From Nocardioides bizhenqiangii (GTDB lineage: Bacteria; Actinomycetota; Actinomycetes; Propionibacteriales; Nocardioidaceae), in assembly GCF_034661235.1 (NCBI RefSeq), contig NZ_CP141059.1, positions 1,612,001-1,676,000 on the forward strand: a DNA stretch of 64,000 nucleotides. The letters run 5' to 3'. A model generated the notes under the pieces. It saw only the letters and a list, made by a program, of their open reading frames with translations, did not search any database and was not told the origin of the DNA. This document shows, piece by piece, positions 46,194 through 55,889 of the stretch; positions within the stretch are counted from its first letter, which is position 1, and every line of letters begins with the position of its first letter. Made by a program: the position numbers and the translations under genes.

Positions 46194-47057
46194 ATGACGG
46201 TCGCGCTCGTCACCGACTCCACCGCCAGCCTCCCGCCGGAGGTCGCCGCCGAGTGTCGGGTGTCGGTGGTGCCGGTCCAGGTCGTCATCGACGACGTCGC
46301 GTACGACGAAGGTGCCGAAGAGGCCTCGCCGGCGTGCGTCGCCGCGGCCCTGCGGGAGAAGCGTTCGGTGAGCACGTCCCGGCCGGCCCCGGCGGTCTTC
46401 GCCGACATCTACCGACGGCTGGCGGACGAGGGGGCGAGCGAGATCCTCTCGATCCACCTGTCGAGCGAGGTGAGCGGGACGTTCGAGTCGGCCCAGGTGG
46501 CGGCGCGGCACGCGCCGGTCCCGGTGACCTGCGTCGACACCCGGCAGGTCGGGTTCGGCACCGGTTATGCGGTAGAGACCGCTGCCGCCGTGCTGGCCAC
46601 GGGTGGCAGCCGTGCGGACGCCGCTCGGGCTGCGCGGGAGCGCGCAGCGGCGGTCACCTCGGTGTTCTACGTCGACACGCTCGAGTACCTGCGTCGTGGC
46701 GGCCGGATCGGCGGCGCTGCCGCCGTCCTCGGCGGGGCGCTGGCGGTCAAGCCGCTCCTCGGCATCGAGAACGGCGTGATCACCACGCTCGAGAAGGTCC
46801 GGACCTCGGGACGGGCGATCAGTCGGCTCGAGGAGCTCGCCGTCCTCGCCGCGGGCGACCAGCAGGTCGACGTGACCGTCGCCCACCTCGCCAGCGAGGA
46901 GCGCGCCGGCGTGCTGACGACGAACCTCACCGACCGGCTCGAGAAGCAGCTCGACGGCCGCGCGGTCCGGTGCGGCGAGCTGGGCGCGGTGCTCGGTGCG
47001 CACGTCGGGCCGGGCATGCTCGCGATCTGCGTCGCGCCGCTCGATCCGGGCCTCTGA
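46194..47057 (+). CDS. DegV family fatty acid-binding protein
   Basis: 287 residues. It has the N-terminal DegV signature VALVTDSTASLPPEVAAECR, with VSTSRPAPAVFADIYRRLAD (~60) and the ligand-site SIHLSSEVSGTFESAQ (~87-102), and a C-terminal domain with LEYLRRGGRIGGAAAVLGGA (~159). DegV proteins (FakB) bind a fatty acid for phosphorylation by a FakA-type kinase; no fakA is in the window. TAGATT (46182-46187) lies 6 nt before ATG, indicating a probable leaderless transcript. Confidence 0.94.
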   Translation: MTVALVTDSTASLPPEVAAECRVSVVPVQVVIDDVAYDEGAEEASPACVAAALREKRSVSTSRPAPAVFADIYRRLADEGASEILSIHLSSEVSGTFESAQVAARHAPVPVTCVDTRQVGFGTGYAVETAAAVLATGGSRADAARAARERAAAVTSVFYVDTLEYLRRGGRIGGAAAVLGGALAVKPLLGIENGVITTLEKVRTSGRAISRLEELAVLAAGDQQVDVTVAHLASEERAGVLTTNLTDRLEKQLDGRAVRCGELGAVLGAHVGPGMLAICVAPLDPGL

Positions 47058-47155
47058 GCGACGGCCGCTCGCCGGAAACCGTCCACAGGACGTCGGCCGG
47101 CATCGGCTGTCCACAGCCCGCTGCGCGGCCGGGTGCGGATGCTGGAGAGCCCACC

Positions 47156-47161
47156 TAGCGT
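47156..47161 (+). promoter_or_regulatory. candidate -10 box (TAGCGT) for leaderless comEA
   Basis: TAGCGT ends 6 nt before the comEA ATG at 47168, with no Shine-Dalgarno sequence. It indicates that comEA can be transcribed separately from degV. Confidence 0.4.
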
Positions 47162-47167
47162 GCCCGC

Positions 47168-48097
47168 ATGCGCAGCACCCGTGGATCGTCCGGCTCCGAG
47201 CCGTCGCGTGCCGAGCGGGCCGACGCCGCCGCTCGCCGGCTCGCGCTGCTGGCCGCCGACCTCGGCGCGGCCGATCCGGACCCGCGATCGACGTCGTGGC
47301 CGCCCCCGGACGCCGACTTCACCCGAGTAGTGCCGTCGCGGCGCGCGGTGTCGCCGGCGCCCGACCCGGTCGAGCCGGCCGAGCGGCTCGAGCCCCCGGT
47401 CGTCCCACGCCCGGGCCGGCACGCGGCGCGGCGCCGGCCGGGGTGGGCTGCGCCTCGGACGACCGGCTTCCCCGGTCTGGGTGCGCCCCAGGTCACCGTC
47501 CTGGCGGTGCTCGTCGCCGCAGGTGTCGCGCTCACCGCCTGGTGGGTCGTCCGCGACCAGGCCGCCCCGGTGGCGCCCGGATCGGCGGCTCCACCCTCCA
47601 CCGCGGCGCCACTGGTCGCCACCACGCCCGGCACGGACCCGACCGGTGCGAGCCCGGCCGACGCTGGCGGCACCGTCACCGTCGACGTGACCGGCAAGGT
47701 ACGCCGCCCGGGCATCGTCGTGCTCGACACCGGTGCCCGGGTGGTCGACGCGCTCGACGCGGCCGGGGGCGAGCGTGCCGGCGTCGATCTGAGCTCGCTC
47801 AACCTGGCGCGGGTGCTGGTCGACGGTGAGCAGATCGTGGTCGGCGCGCCGCAGCCGCCTCCGCCGGTGGCGACGAGCGGCGCGACCGCGCCCGGCGCAC
47901 CTGCCGCCCTGGTCAACCTCAACACCGCGACCCAGGCCGAGCTCGAGACGCTCCCCGACGTCGGACCGGTGACCGCGCTGGCGATCCTCGCCTGGCGCGA
48001 CCAGCACGGCGGCTTCACCAGCGTCGACGAGCTGCTCGAGGTCGACGGGATCGGGGAGACGACGCTCGAGACGCTCACGCCCTACGTGACCGTCTGA
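47168..48097 (+). CDS. comEA: ComEA-type DNA-binding competence protein
   Basis: 309 residues. A charged cytoplasmic N-terminus is followed by one membrane helix (VTVLAVLVAAGVALTAWWVV, ~112-131), an SLBB domain (VTVDVTGKVRRPGIVVLDTG, ~174-193) and a C-terminal helix-hairpin-helix DNA-binding pair (VNLNTATQAELETLPDVGPV ~250; DELLEVDGIGETTLETL). ComEA binds incoming double-stranded DNA at the surface. comEC lies about 1.2 kb downstream on the same strand, interrupted by an antisense HPP gene. Confidence 0.93.
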   Translation: MRSTRGSSGSEPSRAERADAAARRLALLAADLGAADPDPRSTSWPPPDADFTRVVPSRRAVSPAPDPVEPAERLEPPVVPRPGRHAARRRPGWAAPRTTGFPGLGAPQVTVLAVLVAAGVALTAWWVVRDQAAPVAPGSAAPPSTAAPLVATTPGTDPTGASPADAGGTVTVDVTGKVRRPGIVVLDTGARVVDALDAAGGERAGVDLSSLNLARVLVDGEQIVVGAPQPPPPVATSGATAPGAPAALVNLNTATQAELETLPDVGPVTALAILAWRDQHGGFTSVDELLEVDGIGETTLETLTPYVTV

Positions 48098-48108
48098 CCA
48101 GGCGGGGC

Positions 48109-49152
48109 TCAGGCCGGCCGGTCCTCCAACAGCGCCCGGTGCAGGACCGCGATCAGGTCGCCGCGGGTGACGATCCCGACGATCCGGTCCTGGTCGTCGA
48201 CCACGGGCACGACCTTGAAGCCGTCCTGCGTCATCGCGGGCACCAGCTCGGCGACCGGAGTCGCCGCCGGGATGGTGGTGACGTCGCGGATCATGATCGT
48301 CTCCACCGGCTCGAGCTCGACCAGGTCGCGCGTGAACAGGTCGATGATCGAGACGATCCCGACCACGTGACCCTCGTCGTCGACGACGGGCAGCGTCTTC
48401 ACCTTCCGCTGCACGATGACCGTGCGCGCGCGGTAGATGGACTCGAACGGGCGCACCGTGGCGACGTCGGTGTGCATGATCCGCTGGACCGGCACGCTGC
48501 CGAGCCGGCGGTCGAGGGCATGGGCCTCGGCGTCCTGGACCAGCGCGACCACGTCCTCGGGGAGCACGTCGAGCCGCTGGGACAACCGGGCCATCGCGGA
48601 CTCGATGTCCGCCGCCCCCAGCCCCAGCTCGGCGGCAGCGGGTGACGGCGGCGTTTTGGTCGGTGCCCGGTGCGGGTAGCGACGCCCGGTGAGGTTGTTG
48701 ACGGCGATCGCCACGAGCAGCAAGGCAACGGTGTTCACAGCCACCGGCAGCACCACGAACGCGATGCCCTGCTCGTCGATCACCGGCGTGGCGGTGGCAG
48801 CGAGCAGCGCACATGCGCCCCCCGGAGGGTGCAGGCAGCGCAGCAGCATCATCACGCCGATGGCCGCGCCGACGCCTACCGCGCCGGCGAGCAGCACGTC
48901 GTCGACCAGCCAGTAGGCCGTCAATCCGACCAGGGTGGAGATGGTGTTGCCGCCGACGACCGGCCACGGCTGCGCGAGAGGGCTCGCGGGCACCGCGAAC
49001 AGCAGGACCGCCGCAGCCCCCATCGGTGCGACGATGAAGGGGAGCGTCTCGGGCCCGCCCGGCACCACCTTGGCGGTCGCGCCGGCCACTGCGATGCCGA
49101 TGAGAGCGCCCGCGGCGCCGCGGGCCAGCTCGGCGGAGGAGTAGCGCGTCAC
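48109..49152 (-). CDS. HPP family membrane protein with two CBS domains
   Basis: 347 residues from GTG. Four hydrophobic segments (~10-145) include the HPP signature CLHPPGGACALLAATA (~107-122). Two CBS domains follow (~220-275 and ~285-345; MHTDVATVRPFESIYRARTV, then IRDVTTIPAATPVAELVPAM), ending VTRGDLIAVLHRALLED. HPP proteins are linked to nitrite or other anion transport in some bacteria and plants, and CBS pairs bind adenine nucleotides. It is antisense to its neighbours and separates comEA from comEC. Confidence 0.88.
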   Translation of the reverse strand: MTRYSSAELARGAAGALIGIAVAGATAKVVPGGPETLPFIVAPMGAAAVLLFAVPASPLAQPWPVVGGNTISTLVGLTAYWLVDDVLLAGAVGVGAAIGVMMLLRCLHPPGGACALLAATATPVIDEQGIAFVVLPVAVNTVALLLVAIAVNNLTGRRYPHRAPTKTPPSPAAAELGLGAADIESAMARLSQRLDVLPEDVVALVQDAEAHALDRRLGSVPVQRIMHTDVATVRPFESIYRARTVIVQRKVKTLPVVDDEGHVVGIVSIIDLFTRDLVELEPVETIMIRDVTTIPAATPVAELVPAMTQDGFKVVPVVDDQDRIVGIVTRGDLIAVLHRALLEDRPA

Positions 49153-49297
49153 CCCGGCACCCTAGGTGCTCTCCCGACGCGCACGGCGACTCGCCTGCCC
49201 GGCAATCGTCCACAGGCCGGCCCGGGCCCCGCGTCCGTCCACAGCGCGGCCCGCCCAGCGCGGCCGGCGTCGGGAGCCGCCCCTACCGTCGCCGGGC

Positions 49298-51649
49298 ATG
49301 GAGGAGCAGACGGCCACCGATCCGGGCGGGCCGCCCCCGCACGACCTCCGGATGGCGTCGGTCGGTGCCGCCGGATGGCTGGGTGGGATCGCCGCCTACG
49401 GCGTGGGGGCGCACGCGGTGTGGTGGCCCGTCGTCCTCGGCGTCCTGGCCGTTGTGGTCACCCGGCTTAGCCGGCGTCGGGTCGCCCGGCTGCTTGCCGC
49501 GTGCGCCGTGGTCGCCGCCGGCGTGGTCGCCGGGGCGCTGCTGAGGACCGAGGCGGTCAGCCACGGTCCGCTCCGGCAGCTCGCCGAGCAGCGCGCCGTC
49601 GCGGAGCTGACCGGGGTCGTCGTCTCCGATCCTGTCGAGGTCGACGGCCAGTGGGGGAGCCAGGTGGTCGTGCGTCTCCGCGTGCACGAGGCGACTGCGC
49701 GCGGCGAGACCTACCGGCTCGGTGCGAGGGTGGTCGTCATCGGCGACCCGGCCTGGTCCGGAGCCGCCCTCGGGTCCGAGGTGCGCGTGGTGGGCCGGCT
49801 GGCTCCCGCCGACGAGGGTGACCTCGACGCGCTCGTCGTCGGTGCCCGGCCGCCCGTGCGGATCCGCGGCCCGGACGTGTGGTGGCGAGGCGCGGCCGCG
49901 GTGCGGTCGTCGATCCGCGACTCGGTGGCGTCTCGGCCGGAGCCGCAGCGTGAGCTGGTGCCGGCCCTGGTCGTCGGTGACGACGCCGGCATCCCGGTCG
50001 GTCTCGAGCAGGACTTCCGCACCACCGGGCTCACCCACCTCACGGCGGTGAGTGGCACCAACCTGACGCTGGTGGTCGGGTTCCTGCTCCTCCTCGCCCG
50101 TTCGCTGCGGGTGCGCGGGCGCTGGCTCACCGTCGTGGGTCTGCTCGGCATCGTCGGGTTCGTCCTGCTGGCCCGCACCGAGCCGAGTGTCGTCCGCGCT
50201 GCGGCGATGGGCACGGTCGGTCTGTTCGCCCTCGGGACGGACGGGCGACGACGCGGGCTGCGCGCGCTCGGCGTGGCGGTGACCGGTTTGCTGCTCGTGA
50301 CGCCGGCGCTCGCGGTGTCGGCCGGATTCGCGCTGTCGGTCCTGGCGACCGGTGGGATCGTCGTCCTCGGACCACCGGCGCAGCGAGCGCTCGGACAGTG
50401 GCTCCCCGCTCCGGTGGCCGGTGCGGTCGCGGTCCCGTTCGCCGCTCAGCTCGCGTGCAGGCCGGTCATCGCGGCGCTGTCGGGCGAGGTGAGCCTGGTC
50501 GCCGTCCTCGCCAACCTGCTGGTGGCGCCGGTCGTCGGGCCGGCGACGGTCCTCGGGCTGGCGGGCGGGTTGGCCGCCCTGGTCTGGGACCCGCTCGGTC
50601 GGGTGGCAGGGACGGCGGCCGGCACGTGCGTCGGCTGGATCATCCGGGTCGCGGAGTGGGGCGCCGACCTGCCGGCACCGTCGGTGCGCTGGGGATCCGG
50701 CGCGCTCGCCCTCGCCGTGCTCGCAGGGTTGTGCGTGGTGGTGGGGTTCGCGGCGCCCGCGCTGCTGCGCCGACGCGGGCTCGGCGTCGCGTTGATCGTC
50801 GGGTCGCTGGTCGTCGTCCTCGGCGTGCCGGGGCGGATCGCCTCGCTGCCGGGCGGGTGGCCCCACGGCTGGCCGCCGCGCGGCTGGCTGCTCGCGGTCT
50901 GCGATGTCGGCCAGGGGGACGCCCTGGCCGTCTCGGTCGGCCCGCAGACGGCGATCGTCGTCGACGCCGGGCCGGATCCCGAGCCCGTCGACCGCTGCCT
51001 CGACCGGCTCGGCGTCGCGGCGGTGCCGCTGCTGGTGCTGACCCACTTCCACGCCGACCACGTCGGCGGGCTGGAGGGTGTGCTGCGCGGGCGCTCGGTT
51101 GCCGCCGTGGAGGCGAGCCCGATGCTCGACCCGCCGGCGGCCGTCGAATCGGTCGAGCGGGCCGCGCGGGAGCGTGGTATCCCGGTCACCCTGGCGCGGT
51201 ACGGCGCGACCCGGCAGTACGGCGACGTCACCCTCCAGGTGCTGTGGCCCGACCTGCCGATGCCGGTCGCGGGGCCGGGCGACGGCAGCGCGGCGAACGA
51301 CGCGAGCGTGGTGCTCCTGGTCGAGTCCCACGGCGTGCGGATGCTGCTGACCGGTGACGTGGAGCCGCTGGGCCAGGCGCGACTCGCCGCGCGCCTGCCG
51401 GACCTGGACCTCGACGTGCTCAAGGTTCCGCACCACGGCAGCAGCTACCAGGACACCGACTGGCTGCGTGCGCTCGACGCCGAGATCGCAGTGGTGTCGG
51501 TGGGGGAGGGCAACGACTACGGCCACCCGGACCCGCGACTGCTCGACGCCCTCGCCGACGGCGGGGCAGTGGTCGCCCGCACCGACCAGGACGGCGACGT
51601 CGCCGTGGTACCGGGGGACGAGGGTCCTGCTGTCGTCGCCGACGACTAG
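49298..51649 (+). CDS. comEC: ComEC/Rec2 competence membrane channel
   Basis: 783 residues. A small N-terminal membrane/OB-like DUF4131 part (~1-190) is followed by a polytopic competence domain (~200-500; VSGTNLTLVVGFLLLLARSL) and a C-terminal metallo-beta-lactamase domain with THFHADHVGGLEGVL (~581) and KVPHHGSSYQDTDWLRALDA. ComEC carries single-stranded DNA into the cell, and the MBL part degrades the other strand. TACCGT lies 8 nt before the ATG. Natural competence has not been shown for most actinobacteria. Confidence 0.94.
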   Translation: MEEQTATDPGGPPPHDLRMASVGAAGWLGGIAAYGVGAHAVWWPVVLGVLAVVVTRLSRRRVARLLAACAVVAAGVVAGALLRTEAVSHGPLRQLAEQRAVAELTGVVVSDPVEVDGQWGSQVVVRLRVHEATARGETYRLGARVVVIGDPAWSGAALGSEVRVVGRLAPADEGDLDALVVGARPPVRIRGPDVWWRGAAAVRSSIRDSVASRPEPQRELVPALVVGDDAGIPVGLEQDFRTTGLTHLTAVSGTNLTLVVGFLLLLARSLRVRGRWLTVVGLLGIVGFVLLARTEPSVVRAAAMGTVGLFALGTDGRRRGLRALGVAVTGLLLVTPALAVSAGFALSVLATGGIVVLGPPAQRALGQWLPAPVAGAVAVPFAAQLACRPVIAALSGEVSLVAVLANLLVAPVVGPATVLGLAGGLAALVWDPLGRVAGTAAGTCVGWIIRVAEWGADLPAPSVRWGSGALALAVLAGLCVVVGFAAPALLRRRGLGVALIVGSLVVVLGVPGRIASLPGGWPHGWPPRGWLLAVCDVGQGDALAVSVGPQTAIVVDAGPDPEPVDRCLDRLGVAAVPLLVLTHFHADHVGGLEGVLRGRSVAAVEASPMLDPPAAVESVERAARERGIPVTLARYGATRQYGDVTLQVLWPDLPMPVAGPGDGSAANDASVVLLVESHGVRMLLTGDVEPLGQARLAARLPDLDLDVLKVPHHGSSYQDTDWLRALDAEIAVVSVGEGNDYGHPDPRLLDALADGGAVVARTDQDGDVAVVPGDEGPAVVADD

Positions 51650-51652
51650 GCT
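51647..51652 (+). promoter_or_regulatory. candidate -10 box (TAGGCT) for leaderless holA, overlapping the comEC stop
   Basis: TAGGCT begins with the comEC stop codon TAG (51647-51649) and ends 7 nt before the holA ATG. It would allow holA to be transcribed without comEC. Confidence 0.4.
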
Positions 51653-51659
51653 CGGCGCC

Positions 51660-52604
51660 ATGCGGGCGGAGGACGTGCTGGGCCGGGTGGTCCTGGTGAC
51701 CGGCAAGGAGGAGTTCCTCGCGGCCCGCACCCTCGAGGACGTCCGAGCCGCCGTCCGGGCCCATGACGCGGAGTCGGAGCTCTCCGAGGCGGCGGCCTCC
51801 GAGCTCAGCCTGGCAACGCTCGGCGAGCTGGCTGCCCCGTCGCTGTTCTCCTCGGTGCGGTGCGTGGTCGTCCGCGGCCTCGAGGACCTGCCCGACGAGT
51901 CCGTCGACGGGTTGCTCGGCTATGCCGCCGCCCCGGCCGAGGACGTCGGCCTCGTCCTGGTGCACGGCGGGGGTCCCAAGGGGTCCGGCGTCCTGTCCAA
52001 GCTGCGCAAGCTGGCGACCGTCACCGAGGTCAAGTCGGGTGAGATCAAGCCGTGGGAGATGGGCGGGTTCGCGGTCAGCGAGGCGCGGCGGCGGGGTGCG
52101 ACCCTCGACAAGCAGGCGGCCGAGGTCCTCGTGGTCGCCGTCGGGCATGACCTCCGGTCACTGGCCGCGGCCGTCGACCAGCTCACCAGCGACTTCCCCG
52201 GCGAGCGGATCGACGAGGAGAAGGTGGGTCGCTACTTCGGCGGCCGCGCCGAGGTGAAGAACTACGAGATCGCCGACGCGATGCTGGCCGGCAACCGGGC
52301 CCTCGCGCTCCAGGAGCTTCGGTGGTCGATCGAGAGCGGCACCTCCGAGGTCTACATCCTGTCCGCGGTCGCCGCGCAGCTCCGTTCCCTGGCCAACCAC
52401 GTGGCGGGCAACCGCGACGGCGGGATGCCGCCATGGAAGCTGAAGACCCTCAACACCCAGGCACGCGGCTGGACGCCACCCGCGCTCGCGCGGGCGATCC
52501 GCGCCGTCGCCAGGGCCGACGCCGACCTCAAGGGAGCCTCCAGCGACGCGTCCTACACGCTCGAGCGTCTGGTGCTGACGATCGCGGCGTTCCGCGAAGG
52601 TTGA
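51660..52604 (+). CDS. holA: DNA polymerase III subunit delta
   Basis: 314 residues. It is the clamp-loader delta subunit, which opens the beta clamp during replication. Its family features are LVTGKEEFLAARTLEDVRAA (~12-31), LEDLPDESVDGLLGYAAAPA, SGEIKPWEMGGFAVSEARRR (~123), GHDLRSLAAAVDQLTSDFPG (~162), YFGGRAEVKNYEIADAMLAG and a C-terminal helix collar. The order comEA-comEC-holA-rpsT is standard. Its TGA stop is inside the left arm of a long inverted repeat. Confidence 0.95.
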   Translation: MRAEDVLGRVVLVTGKEEFLAARTLEDVRAAVRAHDAESELSEAAASELSLATLGELAAPSLFSSVRCVVVRGLEDLPDESVDGLLGYAAAPAEDVGLVLVHGGGPKGSGVLSKLRKLATVTEVKSGEIKPWEMGGFAVSEARRRGATLDKQAAEVLVVAVGHDLRSLAAAVDQLTSDFPGERIDEEKVGRYFGGRAEVKNYEIADAMLAGNRALALQELRWSIESGTSEVYILSAVAAQLRSLANHVAGNRDGGMPPWKLKTLNTQARGWTPPALARAIRAVARADADLKGASSDASYTLERLVLTIAAFREG

Positions 52605-52695
52605 ATCGACACGTTTGGTCCGTCGAAATGACAGAACCGGCCGCCTCGCGGGCGACCGGCTTCGTCATTTCGACGGACCAAACGTGTCGATTCAA
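52601..52695. repeat. perfect 32-bp inverted repeat hairpin between holA and rpsT
   Basis: The left arm 52601-52632 and right arm 52664-52695 are exact reverse complements (32 of 32), with a 31-nt centre that itself pairs partly (CCGGCCGCC against GGGCGACCGG). The arms are only about 47% GC, unlike the surroundings, and the left arm includes the holA stop. It lies between convergent holA and rpsT and could terminate both, but its length and composition also suit a small non-autonomous mobile or repeat element. Confidence 0.9.
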
Positions 52696-52721
52696 CCAAC
52701 TCCGGACCGGAGCCAGGGGCC

Positions 52722-52982
52722 TCAGAGAGAGGCGGCCTTCTTCATGATCGCCGACTTGCGGTTCGCAGCCTGGTTCTTGTGGATGACGCCCTTCGAGGCG
52801 GCCTTGTCGAGCTTCTTGGCGGCGTCGCGACCCAGCGCGACCGCCTGCTCCTTGTCGCCGGCCTCGGCGGCCTCGCGGAACTTGCGCACGGCTGTCTTCA
52901 GGCCGGTCTTGACGGCCTTGTTGCGCTCGTGACGCTTCTCGTTCTGCTTGTTCCGCTTGATCTGGCTCTTGATGTTCGCCAC
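52722..52982 (-). CDS. rpsT: 30S ribosomal protein S20
   Basis: 86 residues from GTG. The primary 16S rRNA-binding protein S20 is recognisable throughout: [20 protein letters not shown], then [20 protein letters not shown], a three-helix Lys/Arg/Ala-rich protein of normal length ending [11 protein letters not shown]. It is transcribed toward holA; the perfect hairpin lies between the two. The 5' leader of at least 60 bp is not clearly structured. Confidence 0.98.
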   Translation of the reverse strand: MANIKSQIKRNKQNEKRHERNKAVKTGLKTAVRKFREAAEAGDKEQAVALGRDAAKKLDKAASKGVIHKNQAANRKSAIMKKAASL

Positions 52983-53135
52983 TACTAGCCTCTGTCGTTT
53001 CGATCGGTGGAAACTGGTCTGGTCCGGAGCGCGTCCGGGCAGGGAGGACCGGCCAGAGACGCGACGGACAAGGTTAACAGCGGCGCCGCGGAGCGCCCAA
53101 ATCCCCCAGCCGGGCCACGGAGTCCGTCGCCGCCG

Positions 53136-54080
53136 TCACTGCGGCACCCAGCCCCGGCGCTCGGCGAGCCAGTCGCGCAGGACGTCCCGCTGCCAGGCCT
53201 GGGCCTGCCGGAGGTACGGAGAGGTGGGCGGCACCGGCTGCGCGGCCGAGGTCTCGAAGTAACCGAGGACCAGCGCGATCACGACGTCGATCTCCTCGGG
53301 GTCGACGCCGCCGAGCAGCGGGTGGGTCGCGATGTGCGCCTCGATGTCGAGCCCGTCGCCGCGTGGCCCGATGAGCAGGAAGAGCGAGTCGAGCCATGCG
53401 GCGCCGGCTACCGGCCAGTTCCAGTCGCACATCACGACCGAGCCGTCCGGGCGGACCAGCAGGTTGTCGTCACGGATGTCGGTGTGGACCAGGGTGTCGC
53501 CGTCGACGACGTCGGCGTACCGCGCCGCCAGAGCGCCGCACTCGTCTCGCCGCGGGTGGTCGATCCGGTCCCAGAGGGCCGGCCAGCCGGCGAACTCGTC
53601 GACCGCCCGGTCGATGCCGGCCGGCGCCGGAGTGAGCAGCCGGGCGATCTCGACGGCCATCGCCGACGCGGCGGTCAGCTCGTCAGGGACCCATGGGCGC
53701 AGCGGCGCCCGCCCTTCGACGTGCTCGAAACCCAGGACGACCCAGTCGTCGGCATCGTGGATCCAGCGCAGCCGCGGGGCCGGAAGGCCGTCCGGCAGCA
53801 GCTCCAGCTTGCGGGCCTCCTCGCGGTAGGCGTCCGCGAACTGCTTCTGGGCGATCGTCGACGCCGCCTTCACGAAGTGGCGACTGCCGTCAGCGCAGGT
53901 CAGCACCGACGCGAATCCCGGCGTGAAGCCGCCGGTCTGCGACGCCGCTCCGGTGACCGGCGCTCCGAGCCGGCGCTCGACCTCCGCCCGGATGTGCGGC
54001 GGCAGGAACGACCACTCGAGCCGTCGGGCGGTACGGCCGTGGGGGATCCGGGTGGGCAGCGCAGTGGTCACGGCGCCCAT
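53136..54080 (-). CDS. aminoglycoside phosphotransferase (APH) family kinase-like protein
   Basis: 314 residues. It has a kinase-like fold: GGFTPGFASVLTCADGSRHF (~50) with the ATP-binding Lys in VKAAS, the catalytic loop LVHTDIRDDNLLVRPDGS (~198-215; an Arg replaces the usual Leu/His) and the metal-binding Asp in VVMCDWNWPVAGAAW. Its substrate is unknown; many such proteins phosphorylate choline, homoserine or antibiotics. It is near, but not coupled to, phoD (50 bp gap, same strand). Confidence 0.85.
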   Translation of the reverse strand: MGAVTTALPTRIPHGRTARRLEWSFLPPHIRAEVERRLGAPVTGAASQTGGFTPGFASVLTCADGSRHFVKAASTIAQKQFADAYREEARKLELLPDGLPAPRLRWIHDADDWVVLGFEHVEGRAPLRPWVPDELTAASAMAVEIARLLTPAPAGIDRAVDEFAGWPALWDRIDHPRRDECGALAARYADVVDGDTLVHTDIRDDNLLVRPDGSVVMCDWNWPVAGAAWLDSLFLLIGPRGDGLDIEAHIATHPLLGGVDPEEIDVVIALVLGYFETSAAQPVPPTSPYLRQAQAWQRDVLRDWLAERRGWVPQ

Positions 54081-54129
54081 CCTCGCGCGCGCCGGCTCGT
54101 CTTCGCGCGCTGATATCGCCGGGGCGGCG

Positions 54130-55731
54130 TCAGCGGCGCTCGGGATCGAGCGTCTTCGTCCAGAGCACCGCGCCGTCGATGCCGCGCAGGTTCACGGTCA
54201 GTTGGCGGGTCCTGGAGGAGATCTCCACCTCGCCGAAGTACTGGTGCCCGCTGGCCGGGCCGGTGCCGGCCGTCGGTGCGACGCCCACGAACTCGGCGCG
54301 CGGCCCGAACGTGCCGTCCAAGGGGTTCGGAGCCGCGGCGACGACGGCGTTGACCGGTCCCGACACGAACTCCCAGAACGGGTCGAAATCCTGGTACGCG
54401 GCGCGGTCGGGCGAGTAGTGGTGGGCCGCGGTGTAGTGGACGTCGCCGGTCAGCCACACGTGGTTGCGGATGCCCAGCCGCGACAGGGCTGTCAGCACCT
54501 GTGCGATGTCGAGCTCGCGCCCGAGCGGGGTCCCGCCGTCGCCCTGGGCGATGCCCTCCTGAGCGGCGGCGCCGTCCGGAACGACCAGCGCGATCGGCAG
54601 ATCGGCGGCGATGACCTTCCACGTGGCCCGCGACCTCCGCAGCTCGCCGATCAGCCACTTGGTCTGTCGGCTGCCGAGCACGCCGCCGTCGGCCGCCGGC
54701 TCACGGTTGCCGGTGTTGGGGTCCTTGTGGGTTCGCATGTCCAGCACGAACACGTCGAGGTGCGGGCCGTAGTGGATCACCCGGTACACGCGGCCCTCCG
54801 GGTCGGGCGAGATCGGCGCGACCGGGAGGTACTCGTGGAAGGCCTGCCGCGCCCGGGCCGCCAGTACGTCAACCCGCTGTTCGGTGTAGCGGGCATCGGT
54901 GAGGATCTCGCCCGGGTACCAGTTGTTGGTGACCTCGTGGTCGTCCCACTGCACGACCTGCGGGGTCTCAGCCAGGAATGCGCGCCAGTTGTCTGCCATC
55001 AGGTTGTACTTGTACTGGCCGCGGTACTCGTCCAGCGTCTCGGCGACCTTCGCCTTCTCCGGGACCACCAGGTTGTGCCAGGTGGACCCGTCGGGCAGCG
55101 GCACCGTCGCCTGCACCGGACCGTCGGCGTAGATGTTGTCGCCGCTGCACAGGAAGAAGTCGGGGTTCCGGGCCCGCATCGCGTCGGCGATCCTGAAGCC
55201 GCCGTACTCCGGGTTGACGCCCCACCCTTGACCGGCGATGTCGGCGGACCACAGGAACCGCACGTCGTCGTGCATCCGCGGCGCCGTGCGCAATCGCCCG
55301 ACGACGGGTTCACCGGCGCGGTGGTGGTTGTCGAGGGAAACCGCGCGGATCCGGTAGTGCAGATCGGCCCCGTCCGGCAGCCGCGAGAGGTGGATCTCCC
55401 CGGTGAGGTCGGTCTCAGGGGTCACGACGGGCCCGCGGACCGGGCGGACTTCGCGGAACCCCGGGTCCCGCGAGATCTCGGCGATCAGGCGGGCCGGCCG
55501 GTCGGCGCGGGCCCAGAGGGTGGCGGCGCCTTGTCGCACATCGCCCGACTGGACGCCGTGGGTGAGCGCCGGCCGCCCACTGCGGACGAGGCCGGGCGCT
55601 CCGAAGGCCGGCGACCGCGCGCCGAGCACGCGGGACGGAAGCACGAGGCCGGTGGCGCCGGCCGTCAGCGCGGCGCCACGAAGCACGGCGCGGCGGGAGG
55701 GTCGGGGGCTGTCCGAGAAGTCCGAGGGCAT
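54130..55731 (-). CDS. phoD: PhoD-type Tat-exported alkaline phosphatase/phosphodiesterase
   Basis: 533 residues from ATG 55731; a longer frame adds 20 residues that are not family-like. It has a twin-arginine signal ([20 protein letters not shown], ~12-31), then an Fe/Ca PhoD domain: [20 protein letters not shown] (~158), [20 protein letters not shown] (~185-204), [18 protein letters not shown] (~258-275) and [20 protein letters not shown] (~423). It hydrolyses phosphodiesters and monoesters outside the cell when phosphate is low. PhoX lies 14 kb upstream. Confidence 0.93.
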   Translation of the reverse strand: MPSDFSDSPRPSRRAVLRGAALTAGATGLVLPSRVLGARSPAFGAPGLVRSGRPALTHGVQSGDVRQGAATLWARADRPARLIAEISRDPGFREVRPVRGPVVTPETDLTGEIHLSRLPDGADLHYRIRAVSLDNHHRAGEPVVGRLRTAPRMHDDVRFLWSADIAGQGWGVNPEYGGFRIADAMRARNPDFFLCSGDNIYADGPVQATVPLPDGSTWHNLVVPEKAKVAETLDEYRGQYKYNLMADNWRAFLAETPQVVQWDDHEVTNNWYPGEILTDARYTEQRVDVLAARARQAFHEYLPVAPISPDPEGRVYRVIHYGPHLDVFVLDMRTHKDPNTGNREPAADGGVLGSRQTKWLIGELRRSRATWKVIAADLPIALVVPDGAAAQEGIAQGDGGTPLGRELDIAQVLTALSRLGIRNHVWLTGDVHYTAAHHYSPDRAAYQDFDPFWEFVSGPVNAVVAAAPNPLDGTFGPRAEFVGVAPTAGTGPASGHQYFGEVEISSRTRQLTVNLRGIDGAVLWTKTLDPERR

Positions 55732-55889
55732 GCGTCGAAGGTCGCGCCGGTCGGCGAACAGCACCTGACACGTGCGGTACAACAACCCCAACCCCCAGCG
55801 ACGACTTCACTCCCTCTGGAGCTCGTCGACAGCTACGGGTGAGCAGGGATTCACCGCAGCGCTGGGCCCTGAGGAAGAATGGACGGATC

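Noticed and set aside
46667..49213. Minus-strand frame of 848 codons spanning degV, comEA and the HPP gene
   Set aside because: It crosses three well-supported genes in other frames and shows no domain.
49283..51730. Minus-strand frame of 815 codons antisense to comEC
   Set aside because: Composition is Arg/His/Asp-rich without hydrophobic pattern or motifs; comEC is complete on the plus strand.
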